Shown here piece by piece: positions 43,971-52,453 of a stretch of DNA of 64,000 nt. The DNA lies in the NCBI GenBank assembly GCA_041395325.1, contig JAWLAT010000002.1:248001-312000 (forward strand), read 5' to 3'. This stretch comes from JAWLAT01 sp041395325. Its GTDB lineage: Bacteria; Pseudomonadota; Gammaproteobacteria; Xanthomonadales; SZUA-5. Every line of letters starts with the position of its first letter. Positions within the stretch are counted from its first letter, which is position 1. The notes beneath the pieces are model-generated. The model was not told the origin of the DNA. It made no database searches and worked only from the letters and a program-made list of their open reading frames with translations. The translations under genes were made by a program, and so were the position numbers.

Positions 43971-45773
43971 TCAGGCCGTCGCGCCGGGTGAATCGAATCC
44001 GGCCAGTGTCGCCTCGCCAACGGCATCCAGACCGGCCTCGACCACGCGATCACGTCCGGCCTGTTTGGCGCGATACATGGCCGCATCTGCCGCTGCGATC
44101 ACCTCACGTGCGCAACGGCCTTCGGCCTGAGCGATGCCAATGCTGACGGTCACACCGATACCCTGCGCGTCCGACAGGCGCAGCCGCGCCAGTGCTTGCT
44201 CACACAAGCGCCCTGCCTGTTGCGCCCAGACGCCAGGGAAGAGCGCAACGAATTCTTCTCCACCCCAGCGCGCCACCATGCCTGGCGCCGGAACCGACAC
44301 ACGCAGGACATCGGCGATTCGGCACAAGGCTCGATCGCCTTCTTCGTGGCCATGCCGATCATTGAGCCGCTTGAAATGGTCGGCGTCGATCAGGGCAAGC
44401 GCATAGCCCCCTGTGCCCGTCGCGGTCTCCGCGTCGAGCTGATCCAGTTGCTGCAGCATGGCGCGTCGATTGGGCAGGCCTGTCAGGCTGTCGGTGAGCG
44501 CGAGCTCCGCATTGCGTTGATTCGCTCGCGCCAACGCTCCCAGGGCTCGCAAGCGAGCGCGCAACAACCACAGACTGGCCAGCAGCAACGGCAGCAACAG
44601 CAGCAGTCCCAGCCACAGCAGCGACTGGATGCGCTGGCGAAAGTCCGCCTGCAACTGCAGCGACCGGACCTCTGCGCGGGCACGTTCGTAGTCGATCAGT
44701 GCAGCACTTTGTTCCAGTCGCAGTCGCAGCAACTGATCGCGAATGGCATTCATCGTGACGAAGGCCTTGTCGTTCATCGCGGCCGCTTCTTCGTGTTGAT
44801 TCAGCTGCGCCAGCATCGCGGCGAGCGCGCGCGCCAGCTCGACGATGTGCTGCTGCAGTCCGAAGCGCTCGGCCAAAGCCAGCGCCTGCCGCGCCTGCAG
44901 GATGGCGTCGTGCAGTTCACCGGCGGCCTGTAGCTGAAAGCTGGCCGCCTGGTGACACCACACCAGCTGTGACTCGTCGGCTGCTTCGGCGCTGGTCTGA
45001 AAACAGGACTCGACCGCAGCGCGCGCCTGGGCGTGTTCGCCGCGACGCGCGTGCAGCTCCGACAGATTGACCAGATTGGGGATCAGCGTCGTCGTCCGGC
45101 CCAGCACCCGGGCCAGCGCCAGGGAGGCCTGCAGATGCGGCTCTGCCGCGTCCAGATCGCCGTCCTCGATCAGCAATGCACCCAGATTGTTGCGCAGCTT
45201 GGCGATGTCGACCTGGCTGCCCTCGGCCTCGAACAAAGCCAGGGAACGCTCGAAGTGCTGGCGAGCCTGCCCGTGATCACCGGAGGCCAGGTGAACGGCG
45301 GCCATGATGTTGTGAATCTGTGCACGCAGCGGCCGATCGTCCGTCTGACCCAGCCCGCGCTCGGCGGCCAGCGCGGCGACCATGGCCTGATCCATCGACC
45401 CCATGCGGTAGAAATTCTGCGCCACCAGGGTCTGCAATTGCGCTTCCGCCAGCGGGATACCGGCATCGGCGAGCATGGGTTCAGCGATCGCCAATTGCTG
45501 CAGGGAGGCCTGGAACTCATTGCGCTGATAGAGCGCCCGGGCCAACAGCAGCTGCCCCTGCAGTGGCTTGAGCCAGCCCTCTGCCAACGCCGCGTCAATG
45601 GCGCCCGGCGCGGTCTGAGGATCCTGATAGACGGCGCCCTGCAGCGCCTGCAGTTTGTCGTCCGTCGCCATCGCACTGCCTAGCGAGGCGCAGAAGCAGC
45701 CGCACAGGCACAGCCACCCGATCATCCAGCGCCAGATCGATGGCGCCCCATCCGCGTGATTTGTGGTCCCCAT
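43971..45773 (-). CDS. TPR-containing GGDEF diguanylate cyclase
   Basis: A 600-residue membrane protein. The N-terminal helix (WMIGWLCLCGCFCASLGSAM) is a signal or anchor. Residues about 45-370 form helical repeats (AEAQLQTLVAQNFYRMGS, ARQHFERSLALFEAEG) in the periplasm. A second membrane helix lies near 390-410 (SLLWLGLLLLLPLLLASLWLL). The cytosolic GGDEF domain has DSLTGLPNRRAM near 430, LIDADHFKRLNDRHGHEEGD near 468 and an intact active site RWGGEEF near 502, so it should make cyclic di-GMP. No EAL domain is present. It lies next to a LacI regulator on the same strand. Confidence 0.9.
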   Translation of the reverse strand: MGTTNHADGAPSIWRWMIGWLCLCGCFCASLGSAMATDDKLQALQGAVYQDPQTAPGAIDAALAEGWLKPLQGQLLLARALYQRNEFQASLQQLAIAEPMLADAGIPLAEAQLQTLVAQNFYRMGSMDQAMVAALAAERGLGQTDDRPLRAQIHNIMAAVHLASGDHGQARQHFERSLALFEAEGSQVDIAKLRNNLGALLIEDGDLDAAEPHLQASLALARVLGRTTTLIPNLVNLSELHARRGEHAQARAAVESCFQTSAEAADESQLVWCHQAASFQLQAAGELHDAILQARQALALAERFGLQQHIVELARALAAMLAQLNQHEEAAAMNDKAFVTMNAIRDQLLRLRLEQSAALIDYERARAEVRSLQLQADFRQRIQSLLWLGLLLLLPLLLASLWLLRARLRALGALARANQRNAELALTDSLTGLPNRRAMLQQLDQLDAETATGTGGYALALIDADHFKRLNDRHGHEEGDRALCRIADVLRVSVPAPGMVARWGGEEFVALFPGVWAQQAGRLCEQALARLRLSDAQGIGVTVSIGIAQAEGRCAREVIAAADAAMYRAKQAGRDRVVEAGLDAVGEATLAGFDSPGATA

Positions 45774-45851
45774 CGGGCCAGCGCCCCCAGTCCGCCGACA
45801 CCCTGATGCATACGCAGGAACCGTGTGTCGCGGGAAAGCCGCTGGCTGTGG

Positions 45852-46883
45852 TCAGCTGGCGCCGCAGGAGCGCCGCACCACCAGGCGAGCCGGCAACATG
45901 GCGCTGCCCGCGTCACTGTCGCCTCGAATCTGTCGCACCAGGGTCTGCACCAGCAGTTCGCCGGCCAGGGCGGTGTCCTGGGCGACCGTGCTCAATGGCG
46001 GTGTCGTGAGACTGGCCATCGGAATGTCGTCGAAACCGCCCAGGGCGACCTGCTCCGGCACGCGCAGCCCGGCCGCTTCGAGCGCTCGCAGGGCGCCAAT
46101 GGCCAACAGATCGCTGGCCGCGAAGACCGCATCGAATGGCACGCCGCGGCCAAGTAATTGCGCAGCGGCCTGTTCACCGACCTGCTCGGTCGAGTCACTG
46201 GCGTCCACCTGCAATGCCGGATCTGCCGCCAAGCCGGCCGCTGTCAGCGCCTCGCACAGGCCCCGGTAGCGATCGCGAAATTCCGGGCACTGCAGTGATG
46301 TGGTGCCGATGAAGGCGATGCGCCGACGCCCCATGGCCAGCAGGTGCTGGGCCATTGCGCGGCCACCCTGCACGTTGTCGCAACCCACCGAAACCCCCGC
46401 CTGACCCTCGACCGCCGAGCCCCAGCGCACGAAGTGTGTGCCCGCCTCCACCAGTTGCTCCAGCTTGGGGCGATAGTGTCGATAGTCGCCATAGCCGAGC
46501 AGGATCAGGCCATCGGCCTTGTGGCTGAGCTGGTAGACGGCATGCCAGTCGTCTTCCAGCTGTTGGAAAGACAGCAACAAGTCATAGCCCTGCGCGCCGC
46601 AAGCTCGAATGATCGATCCCAGCATGGCCAGGAAAAACGGGTTGATCAGCGAGCCATCCGAGGTGGGGTCTTCGAACAGCAGCAGCGCCAGGGTGTTGGA
46701 ATGCTGGCTGCGCAGGCTGGAGGCGTTCTTGTCAACGCGATAGTTCAGCGCCTTCGCCGCGGCCAGCACCTTGGCGCGTGTCTCGGCGCTGACCAGCTTG
46801 CTGCCACGCAGTGCCCTGGACACCGTGGCCTGCGAGACGCCGGCCATGTAGGCGATATCGAACGAGGTGGACTTGCCCTTCAT
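45852..46883 (-). CDS. LacI-family transcriptional regulator
   Basis: A 343-residue repressor. The helix-turn-helix is in SFDIAYMAGVSQATVSRALRGSKLVSAETRAKVLAAAKALNYRVDKNA, seen in its parts DIAYMAGVSQATVSRAL and hinge LNYRVDKNASSLRS. The periplasmic-binding-protein-like domain covers about 65-343 (NTLALLLFEDP, GLILLGYGDY, RIAFIGTTS, FDAVFAASDLLAIGALRALE, VALGGFDDIPMA), with inducer-contact residues typical of sugar-sensing members. The gene is divergent from a serine hydrolase, with a 34-bp palindrome between them. A nine-base element of that palindrome recurs upstream of the TonB-dependent receptor gene, so malto-oligosaccharides are a possible inducer. Confidence 0.93.
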   Translation of the reverse strand: MKGKSTSFDIAYMAGVSQATVSRALRGSKLVSAETRAKVLAAAKALNYRVDKNASSLRSQHSNTLALLLFEDPTSDGSLINPFFLAMLGSIIRACGAQGYDLLLSFQQLEDDWHAVYQLSHKADGLILLGYGDYRHYRPKLEQLVEAGTHFVRWGSAVEGQAGVSVGCDNVQGGRAMAQHLLAMGRRRIAFIGTTSLQCPEFRDRYRGLCEALTAAGLAADPALQVDASDSTEQVGEQAAAQLLGRGVPFDAVFAASDLLAIGALRALEAAGLRVPEQVALGGFDDIPMASLTTPPLSTVAQDTALAGELLVQTLVRQIRGDSDAGSAMLPARLVVRRSCGAS

Positions 46884-46997
46884 CGCAGATCCGGCTCACC
46901 GAGCCGGTGAAGACTACAACAGCCCTGCGGCCGACGGCGCTGCGAACTTCACGCACCGGCAACGTCTGTCAACATGACTTTCGACGCATGCCGATGT

Positions 46998-47031
46998 GTA
47001 TTGGTGTATTACACTAATAACACACCAATAC
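46998..47031. promoter_or_regulatory. Palindromic operator between LacI gene and serine hydrolase
   Basis: GTATTGGTGT at 46998-47007 and its exact inverse ACACCAATAC at 47022-47031 flank a 14-nt AT-rich spacer; a second small palindrome, GTGTATTACAC, lies at 47004-47014. The element ends only 11 bp before the hydrolase ATG and 115 bp from the LacI ATG, so bound repressor would block the hydrolase promoter and could also act on lacI. Confidence 0.65.
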
Positions 47032-47042
47032 GGATATCTCGC

Positions 47043-48968
47043 ATGCCTCCCCTGATTCGCGCCCGTTTGCACCAGGCCTTCTCCCTGCCCAACCGTTGGC
47101 GCGCCTCACTGCCATTGCTGCTGCTCTACGCCGGCCTCAGCCTGCTGACTGGCGCCTGGGCGGCCGAAGCTCCGCCCGATCCAGCGCCGCCCGACAGTCT
47201 TCCCGAGTTGCAGAGTCGGCTGCAGGACTTGCTTGTTGAACAGCAGATCCCGGCACTGGGCGTCGTCGTAGCGCGTCGGGGGCAGGTGGAATGGGTGGCC
47301 GGCATGGGGACTGCCGATCTGCATACCGGGCGTCCAGCCGACACGGATACCCTGTTCCGGATCGGCTCCATCAGCAAGAGCCTGCTGGCCCTGGCGATCC
47401 TGCGTGAGGTCGAGGCTGGCCGTCTGGACTTGCAGACACCGGTACGGGAACTCGCGCCGGACATGCCCATCGACAACCCCTGGTCGGCCACCGATCCGGT
47501 GCGCCTGGTGCATCTGCTGGAACACACCGCCGGCTTCGATGACATGCACTTCCAGCGGATGGAGCGTGATCCCAACGCAACCAGCACCCAGGCCCAGATG
47601 CAGTTGTTCGCACCGGAATTCCGGGTGCGCTGGCGGCCTGGCGAGCGGCAGAGCTACTCCAATCCCGGCTACGGACTGGTGGCCTACATCCTGGAGCGCC
47701 GGACCGGCCGCACCGCCGAGGACTACATCAGTGCTGAGGTCCTGACCCGGCTGGGCATGCATGACACCCGCTGGACCTCGAGTGAGGTGGACGACCGCAT
47801 CGCGCTGGGCTACGAGACAGGATCGCAGACTGCTGTGCCCGAGGCGGAACTCAGCATGCCGGCCGTCGGCGCCTTGTGGTCAACCGCCTCGGACATGAGC
47901 CGCTACCTGCAGTTCTATCTGGACGGGCGCGGCATCGACGGACTGGTCGGTCCCGAAAGTCTGCGCCGGATGGAGACTCCGGAGACGTCGCTGGCGTCTC
48001 GTGCGGGCTTCCCCGGTGGCTATGCGTTGGCCAACTATGCCTCCGACCTGGACGGGTGGCGCCTGCGCGGACACAACGGTGGACTGCCCGGCTATCTGGC
48101 CTACCTGCAGTACGAGCGCGACGCCGGCGTGGGCTTTGTACTGCTGTTCAACACCATTCCCGAGCGCTCTCGACCAATCCGCCAACTGTTGCTGGGCTAT
48201 GCCGCACAGGGCTTGCAGCCGCCCGCGAAGGCCCCCGTCACGACACCGGATCCCGCTCGCACCGGTTGGTATCAGCAGGTCACTCATCGCAATCAGATCC
48301 TGGCGGGTGTGGAATCACTGGCCAATGTGGCGAAGCTGGAGATCGACGGCGAACACTATCGGCTGGTCCACCCCTTGGCTGGCTCTGCAGATGACGAATT
48401 CATCGAGCCCTTGGCCAACCAGCAACTGCGCGACAACGGGCTGAACCACAGCAACGGCGTATTCACGGTCGACGGCGAAGGCACTGACGCGCTGGTCACC
48501 GATGACGTTGTCTTCCTGCGCAGCAGCTGGTGGCGCACGGCCCTGCCCTTGTACCTGGTGTGTGGTGCCGTCTTCCTGCTGCTGCTGTGCCTGCTGGCAA
48601 CGCCATTCTGGGCCTGGCAGTGGTTTCGCCGCCACCGTACCAAAACGACGGTGTCTCGGACCGGCCTGCGCTTCTGGCCGGTGTTGTCGGCCGTGCTGCT
48701 GGCACTGCTGCTGCTGGCCTCCACGCAGCTCAATCTCACCCATCTGACCAAGGCCCAGATCGATGCACCCACGCTGTTCATCTGGCTGGGCGGCTGGGCC
48801 TTTGGCCTGAGTGCAGTGATCGGCTGCTGGCAGCTGCTGCGCCATCGTCAGCAGGTCGGCGGCCTGTTCGTCCAGGTACTGTCGACCAGTGCCAGTCTGG
48901 CGGCGCTGGGCCTGGCCGTGTGGTTGTGGCAGGTGCAGTTGCTGGGTGTGCGTCTGTGGGCCTGGTAG
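47043..48968 (+). CDS. Membrane serine beta-lactamase-like hydrolase (class C / PBP fold)
   Basis: A 641-residue protein. An N-terminal signal/anchor (about residues 20-40) is followed by a beta-lactamase-fold domain with SISKSLLALAIL near 108 (nucleophile Ser and Lys, S-x-x-K), YSNPGYGL near 205 (Y-x-N) and RGHNGGLPGY near 343 (H-x-G). After an unclear 100-residue segment, three or four membrane helices fill residues 500-635. This layout (serine hydrolase plus C-terminal helices) occurs in many proteobacteria with unknown substrate: a peptidoglycan, ester or D-amino-acid peptide is possible. The ATG at 47043 is preferred; the longer frame from 46974 would put the operator inside the coding region. 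Confidence 0.85.
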   Translation: MPPLIRARLHQAFSLPNRWRASLPLLLLYAGLSLLTGAWAAEAPPDPAPPDSLPELQSRLQDLLVEQQIPALGVVVARRGQVEWVAGMGTADLHTGRPADTDTLFRIGSISKSLLALAILREVEAGRLDLQTPVRELAPDMPIDNPWSATDPVRLVHLLEHTAGFDDMHFQRMERDPNATSTQAQMQLFAPEFRVRWRPGERQSYSNPGYGLVAYILERRTGRTAEDYISAEVLTRLGMHDTRWTSSEVDDRIALGYETGSQTAVPEAELSMPAVGALWSTASDMSRYLQFYLDGRGIDGLVGPESLRRMETPETSLASRAGFPGGYALANYASDLDGWRLRGHNGGLPGYLAYLQYERDAGVGFVLLFNTIPERSRPIRQLLLGYAAQGLQPPAKAPVTTPDPARTGWYQQVTHRNQILAGVESLANVAKLEIDGEHYRLVHPLAGSADDEFIEPLANQQLRDNGLNHSNGVFTVDGEGTDALVTDDVVFLRSSWWRTALPLYLVCGAVFLLLLCLLATPFWAWQWFRRHRTKTTVSRTGLRFWPVLSAVLLALLLLASTQLNLTHLTKAQIDAPTLFIWLGGWAFGLSAVIGCWQLLRHRQQVGGLFVQVLSTSASLAALGLAVWLWQVQLLGVRLWAW

Positions 48969-49013
48969 TGCGCGTGCTCGCGCAGATGAACGAACTGATC
49001 CGCGTGCGCTGAT

Positions 49014-50294
49014 TCAAGGTGGAGTGACGTCACCGCGGCTGCCTGAGGGTGGCCGCGGTGCATCGTCGGCAGAGGCCTCGTCGCCAGGCTTCATGCGCCG
49101 GGGCGCAACGTTGACTGGCGCGTAGCCGATCCCACCGGTCATCCGCTCGAACACGCTCGGGTGGATCTCGTGGTCGTCGGGAATCGCTCTGGGCTCGGCC
49201 CGGGGCAGATACCAGCCCTGCCAGCTGTCGCGCGGCCATTCCTGCCACTTCGTTTGCTTGGGCAGGTACTCCAGCAGCGGCCAGGCCCCACTCAGCGAAT
49301 CGTGAATCGGCCCCAGTGGGTCGGGCGCGACATAGCTGTGCTTGCTGCCCTGCCGGGGTTTGCCGTGAACCAGATGGCCCAGCATCGAGGCGTTGATCCG
49401 CAGACCCAGCGCCTTGATCTCCTCGATCATCCACAGCAACGGTATCTTCGACAACGCGCTGTCGACTTCCGCATAGCCGCCGCCAATGTCCGAGTGCACC
49501 CCGGCGAACCAGACCTGGCGGCAGTCCTGCGGCACGCTGCCAGCTTTGCTGAAGGGGTTGGGCTGGTAGTCCTGACCCGACTTCCAGTGCGCCACGCGAA
49601 ACATCCGGCGGCGCTCATCGATGGCCAGCGCGTGGCGTACATGCTGTACCGAGGGGTTGCTCAAGGTGTAGGGCAGCGACTCCAGACTCGGCAGATACCA
49701 GCGATCCGGCCTCGGCACGATAACGCTGGCGACGGTGTCCCAAACGCCCAACGCATGGATCGGCACATGCCGGGCGCCGATCACGCGGCGGAAGTGAAAG
49801 GAGCGGCTCAGATCCTCATCGGTCGCGCTCTGCTTGTAGGTGCCCAGCGCGCTGTCGGCCATGTTCAGTTGTTCGGGCCGCAACAGACCGATCAGATGCA
49901 ACAGGCCGGCCAGGACGCGTGCTGTCCAGGCACCGCGACTGAACCCGAACAGAAAGACTCGATCACCCTCGCGCCAGTTCTGCACCAGGAAGCGATAGGC
50001 ACCCAGGACGTTGTCGTCCAGCCCATAGCCGGTTGCCAGACCCAGCACCCCATTGACGCGTTGTGACCAGCGCCGCCAGGGACTGATGCGGGAAATCGTG
50101 CCCACGCCGGGGTTGTAGTAGACCAACTGGTGCGCATTCTTCTGCGCAATGCGATAGAGCTTGAGCACGTTGGACAGGTTGCGGCCCAGCTCATTGCCGG
50201 TGCCGTCAAGCAGAATCAGCAGATTGCGACGCTTGCCGCCAGCAGGCTCGGCGCTTGTCGCTTCGCTGTCATGGTCATCTTCGTCCACGTTCAT
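49014..50294 (-). CDS. DUF2235 alpha/beta-hydrolase (Tle1-like phospholipase family)
   Basis: A 426-residue protein of the DUF2235 family. It begins NLLILLDGTGNELGRNLSNVLKLYRIAQ near residue 25, then QLVYYNPGVGTI near 58, and the nucleophile elbow FLFGFSRGAWTARVLAGLL near 113-130 (G-x-S-x-G). VWFAGVHSDIGGGYAE near 250 holds the catalytic Asp region. DUF2235 includes the type VI secretion effector Tle1, but many copies are stand-alone cytosolic enzymes. No T6SS, VgrG or immunity gene is nearby. The ATG at 50294 is chosen; the frame upstream to 50417 lacks similarity. Confidence 0.85.
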   Translation of the reverse strand: MNVDEDDHDSEATSAEPAGGKRRNLLILLDGTGNELGRNLSNVLKLYRIAQKNAHQLVYYNPGVGTISRISPWRRWSQRVNGVLGLATGYGLDDNVLGAYRFLVQNWREGDRVFLFGFSRGAWTARVLAGLLHLIGLLRPEQLNMADSALGTYKQSATDEDLSRSFHFRRVIGARHVPIHALGVWDTVASVIVPRPDRWYLPSLESLPYTLSNPSVQHVRHALAIDERRRMFRVAHWKSGQDYQPNPFSKAGSVPQDCRQVWFAGVHSDIGGGYAEVDSALSKIPLLWMIEEIKALGLRINASMLGHLVHGKPRQGSKHSYVAPDPLGPIHDSLSGAWPLLEYLPKQTKWQEWPRDSWQGWYLPRAEPRAIPDDHEIHPSVFERMTGGIGYAPVNVAPRRMKPGDEASADDAPRPPSGSRGDVTPP

Positions 50295-50376
50295 CGTCGT
50301 CTGCCCTGCCCGCCCAACTGGAGACTGCACGATGCGCGCGGTTCCTCTCAGGGACTGCGACAACTGTCCACATCGA

Positions 50377-51651
50377 TCAACGCGGCTCCGCCTCGGAGCG
50401 TTCCGTCGCATGTGCAAGATCGGTGCTTGCTGCCATCGACACGCCGCCGGCCACCCGCGAAGTGACGGTCAGGTCTCCGGTCACGTTGCCGGTGGTCGCC
50501 ACCGCATCGGGGATCAGATCGACGGCCAGCAGCAGCCCCAAGGGCTCCAATGGCAAGCCCGCCGCCTGCACCATCGGCAGATTCGTGCCCATGAAACTGG
50601 CCTGGCCGGGCAGACCGACCGAACCCAGGCTGATCACCACACCCAGGGCAATACAGGCCAGGATCGTCACCAGCGGCAGCGGCGTGCCGTAAGCCCAGCT
50701 GATGAAGCTGATCACACACAAATATTGCGCCGGGCTGCAGACCCGGAACAACGACACCGCCAGTGGCAACACCAGGCCACCGATGTGCGTCGGGTGGCGC
50801 AGCCGGTTGGCGGAAACATCGAGCATCGCCGGCAAGCTCGCCAGCGAGCTTTGTGTGCTGGCGGCGACCACCTGTGCCGGCAGTATCCCGGCCGCGAAGC
50901 GTCGCAGGCTCACGCCGCCGCCCAGCGTCGCCACGACATAGAGCCCAACCAGAATGCAGGCATAGCAGCTGACCAGCAGCAGCACGTAGACGCCCAACGC
51001 ACCCAGCACGCTGGCGCCGGCCTGCACCATCACTGGCACGATCAGCGCGAACACGCCCAGCGGCGCCAGCCACAGGACGGCGTGAACGATGACCAGCATG
51101 GCGTCGGCCACACCCTGCGCCAGTGCCAGCACCGGCGCGCGCCGCTCGGCCGGCAGCCGGGTCAAGGCCACGCCGAAGCACAAGGCAAACACGACCATCG
51201 GCACGATCGCCCCCTGCGCCGCCGCGGCCAGCACGTTGTTGGGGACCAGCGCGGTCAGGCTGGCTGCCACATTGCCGCCCGCCGGCGTCGGCGCGGTGCC
51301 GCTCTGCAACGCCGCCAGCAACTGCGGATCGGTCGGAAACAACGTCAGAAAAGCCGGCGCATAGAGCGCGGTGAAACTCGATGACAGGCTCGCCAACCCC
51401 AGCATCCACAACAGTGCGCGACGGGCAATCCGCCCGGACGAAGCTACGTCACTGGCCTGAGCGATGCCCAGCAACAGCAGCGAGAACACCAGCGGCACGA
51501 TGGTCATCTGCAGGGCGTTGAGCCACAGCCCGCCGATGGGCTTTAGCACGCCAGAGATCTGCAGCGCGACCGTTGGTGCATGGCTCGACAGCAGCCAACC
51601 GATCAGCGCACCGGCCAGCAGGCCAATCAGAACACGCCAGGCCGCGCTCAT
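50377..51651 (-). CDS. Dicarboxylate/amino acid:cation symporter (SLC1/DAACS family)
   Basis: A 424-residue inner-membrane carrier of the GltP/DctA family with eight helices and two re-entrant loops. Signature text: LWLNALQMTIVPLVFSLLLLGI near residue 42, a serine-rich hairpin (STQSSLASLPAML near 265), the NMDGT-equivalent region altered to HIGGLVLPLAVSLFRV near 290, and SFMGTNLPMVQAAGLPLEP near 353. The altered NMDGT-like site is common in members taking unusual substrates. It imports glutamate, a dicarboxylate or a related amino acid with Na+ or H+. It starts 53 bp after the L,D-transpeptidase-like gene, same strand, so it may join the murein peptide operon. Confidence 0.88.
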   Translation of the reverse strand: MSAAWRVLIGLLAGALIGWLLSSHAPTVALQISGVLKPIGGLWLNALQMTIVPLVFSLLLLGIAQASDVASSGRIARRALLWMLGLASLSSSFTALYAPAFLTLFPTDPQLLAALQSGTAPTPAGGNVAASLTALVPNNVLAAAAQGAIVPMVVFALCFGVALTRLPAERRAPVLALAQGVADAMLVIVHAVLWLAPLGVFALIVPVMVQAGASVLGALGVYVLLLVSCYACILVGLYVVATLGGGVSLRRFAAGILPAQVVAASTQSSLASLPAMLDVSANRLRHPTHIGGLVLPLAVSLFRVCSPAQYLCVISFISWAYGTPLPLVTILACIALGVVISLGSVGLPGQASFMGTNLPMVQAAGLPLEPLGLLLAVDLIPDAVATTGNVTGDLTVTSRVAGGVSMAASTDLAHATERSEAEPR

Positions 51652-51703
51652 CGGGCAGCGCTCGGTGTCGGTCGAGCACGTTCAAGACCAGACCACTGTG
51701 ACT

Positions 51704-52453
51704 TCACGGCAACTCCCAAGCCGACCTGAGTCGGTCGTATTCGATCTGTGGCAGCAGCACCAGTCGTGGCCGGGCGGCCGGATCCAGCCAGTCCAGCAGG
51801 GCGCGCATCGTCCCTTCATCCATCGCGGTACAGCCCGCAGTCGGCTGACCCGGGGTCTGCCACAAATGCACGAATATGCAGCTGCCGGCCCCATCGATGC
51901 CGCCCGCGTTGTGTTCGATCACCACGCCCTGGCGGTAGCGCTGATCACCGTTCAGATGGATGTCACGCCGCATGGGCTCGCTGCTGCCGGCGATGGCCTG
52001 CTCACCAACCTCGCGACGATCGACCAGGCGGTTGTAGTACGGCGATCCGGGCACATCGATGCACCAGTCGGTGGCCTCGAGTGCCAGCCAGGGCATCCGG
52101 GTCCGGTCCGTCGGGGCGTAGCCGAAGGCCGGCCCCAAGGCGAAGACGCCGGCCGGCGCCCTGCCATCGCCCTCGCGCTTCTGCGTTCCGGGCTGAGCGG
52201 GATGCAGGCCCAGCCCCCAAGCGCTCCCCGCCCTGCCCACGCTCACCCTTGTCGGAGAGCCCAGCGGCTGCCAGCGGCCCTCGCCTACTCGCTCAAAGCG
52301 CTGCAACTGCCCGCTGCTGGCGTCCCAGTCTGGCGTCAGCACCAACACCAACTGGCGCACTTGCCGGTCTGGCCAAGCGGAATGCCGAGCGACTGGGCCA
52401 TTGCTGCAGCCCAACAAGCTGCACAGCAGCAGGCCGATCAGAATCGGTCTCAT
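51704..52453 (-). CDS. Lipoprotein with an L,D-transpeptidase (YkuD-like) catalytic domain
   Basis: A 249-residue lipoprotein: signal MRPILIGLLLCSLLGC with the lipobox Cys at 16. The catalytic domain spans about 30-230: RAPAGVFALGPAFGY, VIEHNAGGIDGAGSCIFVHLW near 180, and GQPTAGCTAMDEGTM near 202-215 where the H-(x)n-G-C pattern supplies the nucleophilic Cys (about 208). Such proteins cross-link peptidoglycan or, in small YafK/DpaA-like forms, cut links to lipoproteins. The ATG overlaps the epimerase stop by ATGA, so it is co-translated with murein peptide processing genes. Confidence 0.85.
   Translation of the reverse strand: MRPILIGLLLCSLLGCSNGPVARHSAWPDRQVRQLVLVLTPDWDASSGQLQRFERVGEGRWQPLGSPTRVSVGRAGSAWGLGLHPAQPGTQKREGDGRAPAGVFALGPAFGYAPTDRTRMPWLALEATDWCIDVPGSPYYNRLVDRREVGEQAIAGSSEPMRRDIHLNGDQRYRQGVVIEHNAGGIDGAGSCIFVHLWQTPGQPTAGCTAMDEGTMRALLDWLDPAARPRLVLLPQIEYDRLRSAWELP

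Noticed and set aside
49014..51651. Type VI secretion effector-immunity cassette
   Set aside because: Only the DUF2235 gene fits; the neighbour is an ordinary SLC1-type symporter, and no VgrG, PAAR, adaptor or immunity lipoprotein is present.
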